Notes under the pieces: generated by a model
Databases searched by the model: none
The model's input: the letters and a program-made list of their open reading frames with translations, nothing else
What the model was told of the DNA's origin: nothing
Part shown: positions 50,227 to 56,749 of the stretch, piece by piece
Layout: each line of letters begins with the position of its first letter
How positions within the stretch are numbered: position 1 is the stretch's first letter
IMG/VR virus record: IMGVR_UViG_3300037071_001110
Span: 1-59,498 of that record
Length of the DNA: 59,498 bases
Source: a virus
Reading direction: 5' to 3' (one strand)
Made by a program: the position numbers and the translations under genes

Positions 50227-50310
50227 CCGTAGCGGATTCTAACGGTTGCGGAGGGCGGGGTAGGGGTTAGGACCCTACCTACCCCCGCAAGCCCTTAGAA
50301 TCCGGTACGG
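50227..50310. repeat. Inverted repeat and possible operator
   Basis: CCGTAGCGGATTCTAA (50227-50242) pairs with TTAGAATCCGGTACGG (50295-50310) around a centre with GGGTAGGGGTTAGGACCCTA-type palindromes. CCCCGCCGTAGCGG repeats the arm at 31707, and TTCTAACGGTTGCGGA repeats the sequence near 44281. It lies between the genes at 50312 and 50212. It could be a terminator, an operator or both. Confidence 0.5.
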
Positions 50311-50311
50311 C

Positions 50312-51295
50312 TTACCCCTCAATCTCCCCACCGCCGCCGCGGTTGACCCGCTGCCCGGCCGGTCCGACGATCTCAGCGTCAGTGCCGGCGACCGTACCCT
50401 TGTCGTAGGCCGTCCAGTCGAGGCTGTATTCTTTCGGCTTGGCGACCTTCTTGCCGGGCTTCTTGCGCTCCTCCCGGATCTGGTGGAGGTCGGGGAAGAT
50501 CATGTTGACCTCCGCCTTGACCGCGTCGTAGATGTCCCGGAGAACGATGGCGTACGGGTTGCCGCCTCCCGAGGTCTTTGACTCGTTCCGGTCGTCCATT
50601 TCCCGGAGTCGGGCAGCCACTGTGCTAACGAAGCCAGCGGCGAACGAACGGCGGTGCTTCTGCCAGTTCGGGTACGGCCTTGTGCGGCCGTTCTCGGCTG
50701 CCCAGCCCCGGTAGTCCCGGGTCATCTTGTGCTCGATCTGCTTCGAGTTCTTGCCCCCGGCGTAGCCAGGCCAGAAGATGTTCGCGTCGATCATCCTCCG
50801 CGCGATCTCAGGCCAGGTGATCCCTGCCTGGTGCATCGCCTCAAGGTTCTCGTAGTAGTTGAGTTCCGAGGTTGGCTTCGGGTTCGTCGCCCGCGCCAGC
50901 TGTAGCAGCAGGCTGGTGAAGAGCAGGTCGGCGTAGTCAGCGTCGGCAGGGAAGCCGACGATCGGCATACCCTTGTTCGCGAACTCTGTGTACTTGTCCG
51001 GCACGATGGCTACCCGGCAGTGCTGGTAGACATAGTGCATCAGGTTGTACATCGAGGAACGTACGGCAGGCTCCTGCTCGTAGTCCCAGAACCATGCGAA
51101 GTCGACAAAGCCGAGGAGCGGCTTGACGTCGGCGTCCGCGTGATGAAGCTCGAACTCCTCAATGGCGTACTCCGCCATGAGTTCGTCGGCCTTGTTGCGG
51201 AAGGCATCCGCTTCCTCGGGCGTCACTGCCCGATCGTTCGCCTTCATCAGCAAGGCCCGGACCTTCCGCAGAAGGTCCTCCCTCTTGGTGGTCAT
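50312..51295 (-). CDS. DUF2786-like protein, 327 aa
   Basis: The N-terminus matches DUF2786 (REDLLRKVRALLMKANDRAVTPEEADAFRNKADELMAEY). A domain of ~180 residues follows with a helix-rich core (DYADLLFTSLLLQLARATN...WQKHRRSFAAGFVSTVAARL). Such proteins are widespread in actinophage early regions; their role is unknown. It follows a promoter with a long leader hairpin. Confidence 0.7.
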   Translation of the reverse strand: MTTKREDLLRKVRALLMKANDRAVTPEEADAFRNKADELMAEYAIEEFELHHADADVKPLLGFVDFAWFWDYEQEPAVRSSMYNLMHYVYQHCRVAIVPDKYTEFANKGMPIVGFPADADYADLLFTSLLLQLARATNPKPTSELNYYENLEAMHQAGITWPEIARRMIDANIFWPGYAGGKNSKQIEHKMTRDYRGWAAENGRTRPYPNWQKHRRSFAAGFVSTVAARLREMDDRNESKTSGGGNPYAIVLRDIYDAVKAEVNMIFPDLHQIREERKKPGKKVAKPKEYSLDWTAYDKGTVAGTDAEIVGPAGQRVNRGGGGEIEG

Positions 51296-51323
51296 CTTTG
51301 CCCTTTCCCTTTTTGAACGTGGT

Positions 51324-51367
51324 GGGGAGAGGACCAGGTGAACCCCTTCAACCGTGGCCCTCTCCCC
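51324..51367 (-). promoter_or_regulatory. Leader hairpin upstream of 51295
   Basis: In the leader, minus-strand GGGGAGAGGGCCA (51355-51367) pairs with TGGTCCTCTCCCC (51324-51336), one G-U pair in 13, and the loop can form GGTTGAA/TTCACC. The hairpin sits between promoter and ribosome binding site and could control expression or stability. Confidence 0.45.
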
Positions 51368-51374
51368 TAGGGGT

Positions 51375-51404
51375 ACTCTAGCGTACCCTCAACACGTCCG
51401 TCTA
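51375..51404 (-). promoter_or_regulatory. Minus promoter TAGACG-N18-TAGAGT
   Basis: TAGACG (51399-51404) and TAGAGT (51375-51380) with an 18-base spacer containing CGTGTTGA. It overlaps the end of the zinc-ribbon gene at 51389-51553 and points toward the DUF2786-like gene. Confidence 0.5.
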
Positions 51405-51553
51405 GCCTTGCGACGAATCCGAATCAAACCCTTGCGTCCGTGAGGGTAAGATGCGTTTGGTACGAACGGCTGGCATCTGTAGCAGTAGTTCTTCCTGTTC
51501 CAACCACTGTGTACAAATGCCTGCCGTCCGCAGTTAGCGCAAGGTGAGAGAAC
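51389..51553 (-). CDS. Zinc-ribbon protein without a canonical start
   Basis: On the minus strand a frame ending at TGA 51389-51391 encodes SPCANCGRQAF and NRKNYCYRCQPF (two CxxC pairs 18 residues apart), then a very basic tail (HGRKGLIRIRRKARRTC). This is an obvious zinc ribbon, but no ATG, GTG or TTG lies between it and the previous gene. Here it is drawn from a GTT at 51553 that overlaps the upstream TAG stop. The start is therefore a guess. Confidence 0.55.
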   Translation of the reverse strand, partial: VLSPCANCGRQAFVHSGWNRKNYCYRCQPFVPNASYPHGRKGLIRIRRKARRTC

Positions 51554-52143
51554 TACTTGCGGCGTGCCTTGCCGCGAGGGCGGGACTTGACGGCGACGGG
51601 GGCCTCGTCCTCATCGTCCTCGTCGTCCTCATCCTCGTCCTCGTCCTCCAGGTCCTCGTCATCCTCGTCCTCGTCCTCATCGTCCGGACCGGACTCAGCG
51701 AGGGCCTTCTTGGCCTTCTTGCCCTTCTTGGCCTTCTCAGCCGCCTCCTCAGCGGAGAGCGCGTTGGCCTTGCGGCTGATGACGGCGTCCGGGTCGTCAC
51801 CCTCCAACTCCGCTCCCTCACGGATGAGGTCCATCACGTCCTTCTTGGTGAGGCCGGTGCGCGCGACGAGGCGCTCCCAGCGCACCTTGTTGACGGTCCG
51901 CTCGCGGTACAGCTTCTTGGCGAGACGCTCGCGCGGACCCTTGGTGCTGATCTCCAGGTCCGGGTTGTGCATGACCTCCTGCGCCCACAGGAGTCGGTGC
52001 CCCTTCGCGATGCCGACATCCGCGGCCTCACAGGCCTGGATGATCGACATCTCACGCTCGTTGACCAGCGTGTAGATGTCGGGATCGCCGTTCTCATCCT
52101 TTGGGATGGACGAGCCCTTCTTGCGCTTGCTGGCGACTGCCAT
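51553..52143 (-). CDS. Helical protein with acidic tail, 196 aa
   Basis: ATG 52143 follows GAGGGGGTTCC. The first ~130 residues are helical with a possible helix-turn-helix (EREMSIIQACEAADVGIAKGHRLLWAQEV). Then comes a Lys/Ala patch, an Asp/Glu run of ~35 residues and a basic end (KSRPRGKARRK). The basic-acidic-basic layout suggests a DNA- or protein-binding role. No family recognised. Confidence 0.62.
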   Translation of the reverse strand: MAVASKRKKGSSIPKDENGDPDIYTLVNEREMSIIQACEAADVGIAKGHRLLWAQEVMHNPDLEISTKGPRERLAKKLYRERTVNKVRWERLVARTGLTKKDVMDLIREGAELEGDDPDAVISRKANALSAEEAAEKAKKGKKAKKALAESGPDDEDEDEDDEDLEDEDEDEDDEDDEDEAPVAVKSRPRGKARRK

Positions 52144-52181
52144 GGAACCCCCTCGGGTTTCGGTGTTCGTGTTCGTTAGGT

Positions 52182-52210
52182 ACCCTAGTCCACCGAAACT
52201 GAAAAGTAAA
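52182..52210 (-). promoter_or_regulatory. Minus promoter TTTACT-N17-TAGGGT
   Basis: TTTACT (52205-52210) and TAGGGT (52182-52187) are 17 bases apart, upstream of ATG 52143. The -35 box matches the rightward promoters rather than the TAGACT family. Confidence 0.55.
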
Positions 52211-52254
52211 GGGGTCAAGCTTCTCCCTGGTAATCGCCAGGTTAGCCTCAGTAG

Positions 52255-52473
52255 CTAAATGTCGAAGGTGTCCCACAACTTCGCGCGGTCAACCTTACGG
52301 ACCTCCGCCATGTGGTACATAATCTGCCTCGATCCCGCTGCGACCTCGGCGTACATCAAAATGCCGTCGGCGTCCTTCGCCTCAATGGACTCGGCCAAGG
52401 TCACGTTACTCGCCAACTTGGCAATCTCGGCGAGCTTGTTGAGAAGCTCCATGTCTCTGTCTGTGAAGCTCAT
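52255..52473 (-). CDS. Small helical protein, 72 aa
   Basis: ATG 52473 overlaps the upstream stop as ATGA. The protein is amphipathic helix throughout (DMELLNKLAEIAKLASNVTLAESIEAKDADGILMYAEVAAGSRQ, in part). No known family. Confidence 0.6.
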   Translation of the reverse strand: MSFTDRDMELLNKLAEIAKLASNVTLAESIEAKDADGILMYAEVAAGSRQIMYHMAEVRKVDRAKLWDTFDI

Positions 52474-52703
52474 TGGCGCTTCTCTCCCACTTTGATCCAC
52501 CCGCCGCCGCGTCGCCGCAGGTCGGGCAGGTTGACGGTCGTCTCGCCGTCCCCCTCGCCAAACATGCCGCGCAGCACGGCACACAGCTCGGGATACTCCG
52601 CTCGACTCACTTCACTGCCATCGGTCAGCTTCCACTCACCGCCGTCGTTTGGCGGTGAAGCCGGGGAGTCCCAGATTGTCCCGATGGGTAAGTCGAAGCT
52701 CAC
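52470..52703 (-). CDS. Orphan tail-collar-like domain, 77 aa
   Basis: The protein reads like a minimal collar domain: IGTIWDSPASPP, WKLTDGSEVSRAEYPELCAVLRGMFG and TTVNLPDLRRRGGGWIKVGE. This parallels the fibre proteins at 20766 and 26636 (GWILCDGR, FNVPDLRGKF). It lacks the His-rich tip and is in the early leftward block, not with tail genes. GTG 52703 overlaps the upstream stop (GTGA). Confidence 0.65.
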   Translation of the reverse strand: MSFDLPIGTIWDSPASPPNDGGEWKLTDGSEVSRAEYPELCAVLRGMFGEGDGETTVNLPDLRRRGGGWIKVGEKRQ

Positions 52704-52876
52704 AGGCGCTTCTCCTTGGCTGGTGTCAGTTCATGCACGTAGTCCCGCGATTTGCCGCCACAGTAGGGGCAGGTGAGGGTTACGAGTGCATCCTCCATCC
52801 CCTCGGGGAGCTTGTGCGGCAACGGCACTTCTGACCCGCAGTGAGAGCAGGTGAGGAAATGTTTAGGTTCCTTCAC
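52700..52876 (-). CDS. Zinc-ribbon protein, 58 aa
   Basis: GTG 52876 has GAGGACCCAGC upstream. The product has FLTCSHCGSEVPLP and VTLTCPYCGGKSRDY, two CxxC pairs, and a basic end. It is one of a run of small Cys-rich genes joined by 4-bp overlaps. Confidence 0.7.
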   Translation of the reverse strand: MKEPKHFLTCSHCGSEVPLPHKLPEGMEDALVTLTCPYCGGKSRDYVHELTPAKEKRL

Positions 52877-53007
52877 GCTGGGTCCTCGATGCCGTCCCAC
52901 CCCAGACAGTCACAGTCAGACTCGACACACGCTCCGTAGCCGATGTCCGTGGGGGCGTGGATGTTCATGTTGTGTCCGCAGACCTCGCACTCAAGCGACA
53001 CGATCAT
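52873..53007 (-). CDS. Small Cys-rich protein, 44 aa
   Basis: ATG 53007 lies in the stop of the gene upstream, and the stop overlaps the next GTG (GTGA). The sequence has LECEVCGHNMNIH and ACVESDCDCLGWDG, a likely zinc site resembling a rubredoxin knuckle followed by an acidic Cys cluster. Too short for most gene finders, but coupled on both sides. Confidence 0.65.
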   Translation of the reverse strand: MIVSLECEVCGHNMNIHAPTDIGYGACVESDCDCLGWDGIEDPA

Positions 53008-53261
53008 GTCGTCGGTCCCTCACCCTCGAAGTTGCCCTCGTCGTTCGGGTACTGCGTGTGTCCGCAGCGAACGCAGGTTCGGTAGGTGTAGAACTTCGAC
53101 CAGCGCCAGCCATCCTTGTGCATGCAAGGGTCAAACGGTATCTTGCCCGTGCCCTCGCAGTACTTACAGTCGTAGTTGTTCGCTGCGTCGGCGTCGTCGT
53201 CTGTGACGATGTAGCCCTGCCCGCCGCAGACGTAGCAGTCACGGAGAGGTCTGCTCCCCAC
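53004..53261 (-). CDS. DnaJ-type zinc-knuckle protein, 85 aa
   Basis: The protein has CYVCGGQGYI and CKYCEGTGKI (CxxCxGxG twice) plus CVRCGHTQYPNDEG. It closely parallels the 64-aa protein at 34804. The GTG start overlaps the upstream stop (TAGTG). Confidence 0.72.
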   Translation of the reverse strand: MGSRPLRDCYVCGGQGYIVTDDDADAANNYDCKYCEGTGKIPFDPCMHKDGWRWSKFYTYRTCVRCGHTQYPNDEGNFEGEGPTT

Positions 53262-53560
53262 TAGTCCACCATCCAGTCGTCATCGAGGATCGCGTCGAAG
53301 TCTGTGTATGTCTTCTGGGGGAGGGGGCCGAGGATCTCTTTGAGGGTGCCCGACTCCAGTGCGATCATGTTCACGAAGAACACCGTGAAGCGGTGGTCAT
53401 CCCAGGCTGCCATGATGGCGTGCGACCAGGTGTTGGGGTCGCTCTCGCTTTGCGCGGAGGCGTAGCGGGACGGACGCTTGATGGGGAGGATCGGCCAGTG
53501 CGGCCAGTCCCCCGGAGAGGTCATGAAGTCCAGTTGCTTGTTTCGGTCGGCGGCGTTCAT
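53261..53560 (-). CDS. Unknown protein, 99 aa
   Basis: ATG 53560 overlaps the upstream stop as ATGA. The protein has a beta-alpha pattern (DHRFTVFFVNMIALESGTLKEILGPLPQ) and an acidic end (DFDAILDDDWMVD). No family recognised. Confidence 0.6.
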   Translation of the reverse strand: MNAADRNKQLDFMTSPGDWPHWPILPIKRPSRYASAQSESDPNTWSHAIMAAWDDHRFTVFFVNMIALESGTLKEILGPLPQKTYTDFDAILDDDWMVD

Positions 53561-53898
53561 CAGTTCCGAATCTCCGCGTCCCACCCAAGCTCGTACATGA
53601 TCGCGTCCCACCAGTAGTCGCCCGGGTCAACCTGGAACGCCCACAGCGCCATGGCCCGAGTGTGGAGGTCGATGTACTCGCCCTTCTCCCACCACTGTTC
53701 GCGCCGCGTCTCCTTGGCAGTGAACTTCGTCTCGCACCACGGCGAGCAGAACTCGTCGTTGTAGTGAAGCTCGTAGTTGTCATCCTCGGAGTACGCGCCG
53801 TTGGGGCGAGAGCACTCTCGGCAGAAGTCGAAGTCAGGCGAGCCGACTATCTGTGGCTCGTTGCCGGTGACCCCGGGAGGGTAGTTTGAACGTCCCAT
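53560..53898 (-). CDS. Zinc-site protein, 112 aa
   Basis: ATG 53898 has AAAGGG six bases upstream. The protein has DFCRECSRPNG and FCSPWCETKF, two CxxC/CxxxC pairs, then an aromatic helical part (REQWWEKGEYIDLHTRAMALWAFQ). A weak promoter lies just upstream. Function unknown. Confidence 0.65.
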   Translation of the reverse strand: MGRSNYPPGVTGNEPQIVGSPDFDFCRECSRPNGAYSEDDNYELHYNDEFCSPWCETKFTAKETRREQWWEKGEYIDLHTRAMALWAFQVDPGDYWWDAIMYELGWDAEIRN

Positions 53899-53934
53899 AT
53901 GAGGCCCTTTCATCGTTGGTCGGGAACTACCCTT

Positions 53935-53968
53935 AGAGTAGTCTACGGCAAAACGATTCGCGAGGATT
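53935..53968 (-). promoter_or_regulatory. Weak minus promoter
   Basis: TAGACT (53940-53945) or TACTCT (53935-53940) can serve as -10. The matching -35 (AATCCT, 53963-53968) is poor, though the spacer CGCGAATCGTTTTGCCG resembles the family. It precedes the gene at 53898. Confidence 0.4.
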
Positions 53969-53969
53969 G

Positions 53970-54137
53970 CTAGGTCAGACCAGCTGGTCGGAAGCGGTTG
54001 ATCCACTCGTCCTCGCGGTTGAGCTTCACCACCTCGTTGAGAAGATTCTTGTCATACCACCCCGCCTCGATCTGCTCGGCAGCATAGCGATCCGCGCGAG
54101 GGATGTAGTGATCCGGATTCGTGAACTTAGTGAGCAT
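53970..54137 (-). CDS. Small unknown protein, 55 aa
   Basis: ATG 54137 follows GGAGGCTCATA, a good binding site. The product (KFTNPDHYIPRADRYAAEQIEAGW, then LNEVVKLNREDEWINRF) is charged and helical. It is preceded by one copy of the intergenic ATGATCTCAT element. Real by binding site and composition; function unknown. Confidence 0.6.
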   Translation of the reverse strand: MLTKFTNPDHYIPRADRYAAEQIEAGWYDKNLLNEVVKLNREDEWINRFRPAGLT

Positions 54138-54153
54138 TATGAGCCTCCTGTGG

Positions 54154-54180
54154 ATGATCTCATATGCTATTTGTCCGGAA
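54154..54180. repeat. Intergenic ATGATCTCAT element, copy 1
   Basis: ATGATCTCATATGCTATTTG followed by TCCGGAATTG belongs to a family of six intergenic copies (others at 56786, 57568, 58372, 58421 and 58488). Here it lies just upstream of the gene at 54137 on the minus strand. Confidence 0.6.
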
Positions 54181-54421
54181 TTGTCGAGTCTGGTTGCGTG
54201 TGGAATCGGATGGTTTCCGGATGTATGTAGACGTGACGGCCTGGGCTAATGCGCCACAATCCCTCATCCTCGTCATGGAGGCACGCATAGGCCGGGACCT
54301 CAATGTGCTGATCCTTACTCATGCTTCGCCTGACCGTAACCCAGAGTCTGCCGCTCGCGTCTCTGCGCGACTGAGTGACCTCAAAGTTAGGCGCTGGCAT
54401 TTGTGCGAATCGCTCCCGCAC
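54167..54421 (-). CDS. Unknown protein, 84 aa
   Basis: GTG 54421 has GGAG nine bases upstream; ATG 54400 is the alternative. The product is beta-rich (NFEVTQSRRDASGRLWVTVRRSM...RHVYIHPETIRFH). It overlaps the end of the gene at 54387 by 35 bases. No family recognised. Confidence 0.55.
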   Translation of the reverse strand: MRERFAQMPAPNFEVTQSRRDASGRLWVTVRRSMSKDQHIEVPAYACLHDEDEGLWRISPGRHVYIHPETIRFHTQPDSTIPDK

Positions 54422-54665
54422 CGCTACACTCCAGGCAGTTGAGACCGTCGATGTCGAGCCCGTCGCCCGCGCAATCTGGGCAGACCACCGTGTCAGGGAA
54501 CCTGAGGATGTCGGCGGACTTCTCAGATCTGGCTCTCACCTGGTTGACGATGTAGACCGATCCGTTGACCTCGACTACTGCGTTCTGTAGCTCAATCGCG
54601 TTGGCGATATCGAACGGGCGCTGTTGAGGCCCCGAGTCGAGCCTCAGTTCGATGTTGAATAGCAC
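54387..54665 (-). CDS. Protein with DnaJ-type zinc knuckle, 92 aa
   Basis: The N-terminal half is beta-rich (FNIELRLDSGP, AVVEVNGSVYIVNQVRA). The C-terminal half has CPDCAGDGLDIDG and CLECSGAGAI, a split CxxCxGxG pair like those at 34804 and 53004. The GTG start at 54665 follows a weak promoter. Confidence 0.68.
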   Translation of the reverse strand: MLFNIELRLDSGPQQRPFDIANAIELQNAVVEVNGSVYIVNQVRARSEKSADILRFPDTVVCPDCAGDGLDIDGLNCLECSGAGAIRTNASA

Positions 54666-54713
54666 GTTGTCTTAGCCTCTCTCGCGGTTGCGTAGCGGGG
54701 TAGGGCTACGGGT

Positions 54714-54742
54714 AGCCTACCGTACCGCAATCCGCTAGGGGG
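54714..54742 (-). promoter_or_regulatory. Weak minus promoter and palindromes
   Basis: TAGGCT (54714-54719) fits a -10 with the family spacer (GGATTGCGGTACGG), but the -35 is poor. The region from 54680 repeats the CGGTTGCG...CGGGGTAGGG motif also found near 44290 and 50250, so it may carry an operator. Confidence 0.4.
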
Positions 54743-54778
54743 TTGTCTAGGATTGCGAGGATATTGAATCCCCCGCTC

Positions 54779-54988
54779 CTAGCGCGATCCGCCCTCCGCG
54801 ATGAGCCGTTGCCCCCGGCCGATCCCCAATTGGCAATTGTACTGATTGAAGTGCTCTTGGCAAACGTATGCCCAAGGGCCAGTAGGCAATCTGGCATCGG
54901 CATAAGCTGCCCTGTCCCGCTGGAACGAGAGGCAGATGTCGCAACTGGGGATAACTGCGACGACGACCTCAGTGTGGGGCTCGGCCAT
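54779..54988 (-). CDS. Small zinc-site protein, 69 aa
   Basis: The protein has IPSCDICLSF and YVCQEHFNQYNC, a CxxC...CxxH metal site, in a small soluble protein. ATG 54988 follows the membrane protein gene with a two-base gap. No family recognised. Confidence 0.65.
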   Translation of the reverse strand: MAEPHTEVVVAVIPSCDICLSFQRDRAAYADARLPTGPWAYVCQEHFNQYNCQLGIGRGQRLIAEGGSR

Positions 54989-54990
54989 TG

Positions 54991-55185
54991 CTAGAAGCCC
55001 TTGATGAAGAACCCGAGCGTCAACACAATGAGGGCGAGAAGGATCAACACGCAGATCCCGTAGAGGATCACTTCCATCGTCGTGTTGAAGATCGTCGCCG
55101 CTCTTGTGAACCTGTCGATCGGCTCGGGGGTGACGAAGGATACTGCGAAATTGCCGGGGCTGTCCCCGTTTGTGTAGGTCCGCAC
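54991..55185 (-). CDS. Single-pass membrane protein, 64 aa
   Basis: A C-terminal membrane helix (VILYGICVLILLALIVLTLGFF) follows a polar N-terminal part. GTG 55185 lies just after the stop of the gene upstream. It could be an early membrane effector; function unknown. Confidence 0.62.
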   Translation of the reverse strand: MRTYTNGDSPGNFAVSFVTPEPIDRFTRAATIFNTTMEVILYGICVLILLALIVLTLGFFIKGF

Positions 55186-55189
55186 TTGG

Positions 55190-55417
55190 CTACCTGCCTT
55201 CCCTTATCTCCAGGGTGTTCAACTCGTCCGCCTTGAAGGCGTCAAACTCTGCTTGCGCCTCCTCCAGAGTTTTGTAGTAGACGTTTTGTTGTCCGTACTC
55301 GTCCTCAAAGTTCAGACGGATCGTTCCGTTGAAGTCGCTGTCGTCCGGGTTGTACCACCGCACTCGGCGAGTGAAGCCGGGGCGACGGTTTTGCCAGCTT
55401 TTGTGGATCGACCTCAT
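55190..55417 (-). CDS. Small unknown protein, 75 aa
   Basis: ATG 55417 overlaps the upstream stop (TGATG). The protein is basic at the N-terminus (KSWQNRRPGFTRRVRWYNPDD), then has IRLNFEDEYGQQNVYYKTLEEAQAEF, a strand-helix pattern typical of small phage early proteins. No family named. Confidence 0.62.
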   Translation of the reverse strand: MRSIHKSWQNRRPGFTRRVRWYNPDDSDFNGTIRLNFEDEYGQQNVYYKTLEEAQAEFDAFKADELNTLEIREGR

Positions 55418-55605
55418 CACTCGTCGTCCTCGGCCTCGTCATCGGCCTCATCGGTTGGCGGGTGGGGCTCGACGGAGACGAGGCAGGGCGGGTTGATCAA
55501 ACCCATCGCGTCAACGACGTAGTATGCCGCGTCGGCGTCCTCAGTGAAGACGACGACTGTCTTGGTCGTTCCCTTGCTCTCGATGGTGACGGCGAACTCG
55601 GGCAC
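55417..55605 (-). CDS. Small unknown protein, 62 aa
   Basis: GTG 55605 overlaps the upstream stop (TAGTG). The product (VPEFAVTIESKGTTKTVVVFTEDADAAYYVVDAMG) is a small alpha-beta protein with a strongly acidic end (DEADDEAEDDE). No family named. Confidence 0.62.
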   Translation of the reverse strand: MPEFAVTIESKGTTKTVVVFTEDADAAYYVVDAMGLINPPCLVSVEPHPPTDEADDEAEDDE

Positions 55606-56207
55606 TACCAGCCCCACTTCCCCGCGCAGATCGGGCCGATGCCCCGGGCGCGGCTCTCGTCGTTGGTCAGGGTCCGTCCGCAGATGCCACACTTCCCGAT
55701 GTGGAGGCCGAAGTTCTCAGCCGCTGTCTTCGGGTCCTTGGCGATCTTGTCGAGGGCCGCGACGGGGTTTGCCGCCGGGTACTCACTGTCGGAGGCCAGA
55801 ACGTAGAGCTTCCAACCGCCCCGCTCACCGATCCAGAGCTTGAAGAACGTCAGATCGTTGATCCGCGAGGGCTCGTCCTCGGTGTTGATCGCGTAGCTGC
55901 CTCGGGGGATCTTGACCGTCGGGTTCGTCCCTTGGGTAAGGTAGCCGATGCGAGTCGGCTCCTGCCCAGCGCGCTGCTCCTCGACGTACTGAACGCGGTA
56001 CCCGTTGAAGCGCGGGTTCGGGCTCTGTGAGCCGTTTTGCGTTTGCCGGCGGGGGAGCGACTTGAGGCGGTCGATCCAGCGACCGGCTTGCTCCTTGGTG
56101 AGGTGGGGGAGCCGGGCGAGAGCCTCAGCCTTTTGCTCCTCGCTCACCTCGTGAATGTCGAGGAGGTCCTTGATGTAGGACTCCTGACCTGAGGTAATCG
56201 GGTACAT
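55605..56207 (-). CDS. Protein with DUF6011-like zinc domain, 200 aa
   Basis: The N-terminus (ITSGQESYIKDLLDIHEV...LTKEQAGRWIDRLKSL) and the C-terminal CGICGRTLTNDESRARGIGPICAGKWG match a module widespread in actinophages (DUF6011-type zinc domain). The middle is beta-rich and may bind a ligand or nucleic acid. AAAGGGCAAAGGA precedes ATG 56207. Confidence 0.72.
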   Translation of the reverse strand: MYPITSGQESYIKDLLDIHEVSEEQKAEALARLPHLTKEQAGRWIDRLKSLPRRQTQNGSQSPNPRFNGYRVQYVEEQRAGQEPTRIGYLTQGTNPTVKIPRGSYAINTEDEPSRINDLTFFKLWIGERGGWKLYVLASDSEYPAANPVAALDKIAKDPKTAAENFGLHIGKCGICGRTLTNDESRARGIGPICAGKWGW

Positions 56208-56262
56208 TCCTTTGCCCTTTCCGTTCGTTGCGTTTCGCGCGGTCCGTTCCGCGCGTACCCTT

Positions 56263-56291
56263 AGAGTAGCCTACCGCAACTGTGCAGTCTA
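56263..56291 (-). promoter_or_regulatory. Minus promoter TAGACT-N17-TACTCT
   Basis: TAGACT (56286-56291) and TACTCT (56263-56268) with a 17-base spacer. The -35 box includes the TAG stop of the gene at 56289. It drives the operon starting at 56207. Confidence 0.7.
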
Positions 56292-56489
56292 GTCTTGCTC
56301 CGGAGTTGCTTCTGTGTTCTCGTAGTGGACGGTGTCGCCCTTGCAGATGATCCACGGGCTGTGGCCGAGTACCAACTCGACATCCCGGTGGGAGCGAGCG
56401 ATAATCTTGTCCGTGTTGTGGTTGTCCTGGATGAGTAGGAGCTTGTAGTTCGGGTATGGCTCGATGTGTATGACGATCCCGCTTGGCAT
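56289..56489 (-). CDS. Small unknown protein, 66 aa
   Basis: AAAGGACAAC precedes ATG 56489. The protein is beta-rich (GIVIHIEPYPNYKLLLIQDNHNTDKIIARSHRDVELVLG). It ends within the next promoter. No family named. Confidence 0.62.
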   Translation of the reverse strand: MPSGIVIHIEPYPNYKLLLIQDNHNTDKIIARSHRDVELVLGHSPWIICKGDTVHYENTEATPEQD

Positions 56490-56497
56490 GTTGTCCT

Positions 56498-56713
56498 TTA
56501 GGGGAGGGTGGGGAGCTTGTGGTCCTCGCGCAACAGCTTGCGGAGGTCGTTCGTGATGTCGCCGATGGCCTCGCTCACGATGACGCTGTCCTCGATGTAG
56601 CCGTCGGGGTCCTTCGTGATGAACTCGGCCTCGACCTTGTCGATGACCGCCTGGACATCGTAGGTCTTCACAAGGCAGCTGTCGTTCTCAAACACCATGA
56701 TCGCCGTGATCAT
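56498..56713 (-). CDS. Small acidic protein, 71 aa
   Basis: AAAGGGCGAAGAT precedes ATG 56713. The sequence (KTYDVQAVIDKVEAEFITKDPDGYIEDSVIVSEAIGDITNDLRKLL, in part) is alpha-beta and acidic. It is first after the promoter at 56750. Function unknown. Confidence 0.62.
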   Translation of the reverse strand: MITAIMVFENDSCLVKTYDVQAVIDKVEAEFITKDPDGYIEDSVIVSEAIGDITNDLRKLLREDHKLPTLP

Positions 56714-56749
56714 ATCTTCGCCCTTTCATTTGTGACTCGGCCTACCTAG

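Noticed and set aside
51544-52179. Plus-strand Leu/Val-rich frame of 211 aa
   Set aside because: It is the complement of the Asp/Glu codon run (GAC/GAG read as GTC/CTC) in the gene at 51553, not a membrane protein.
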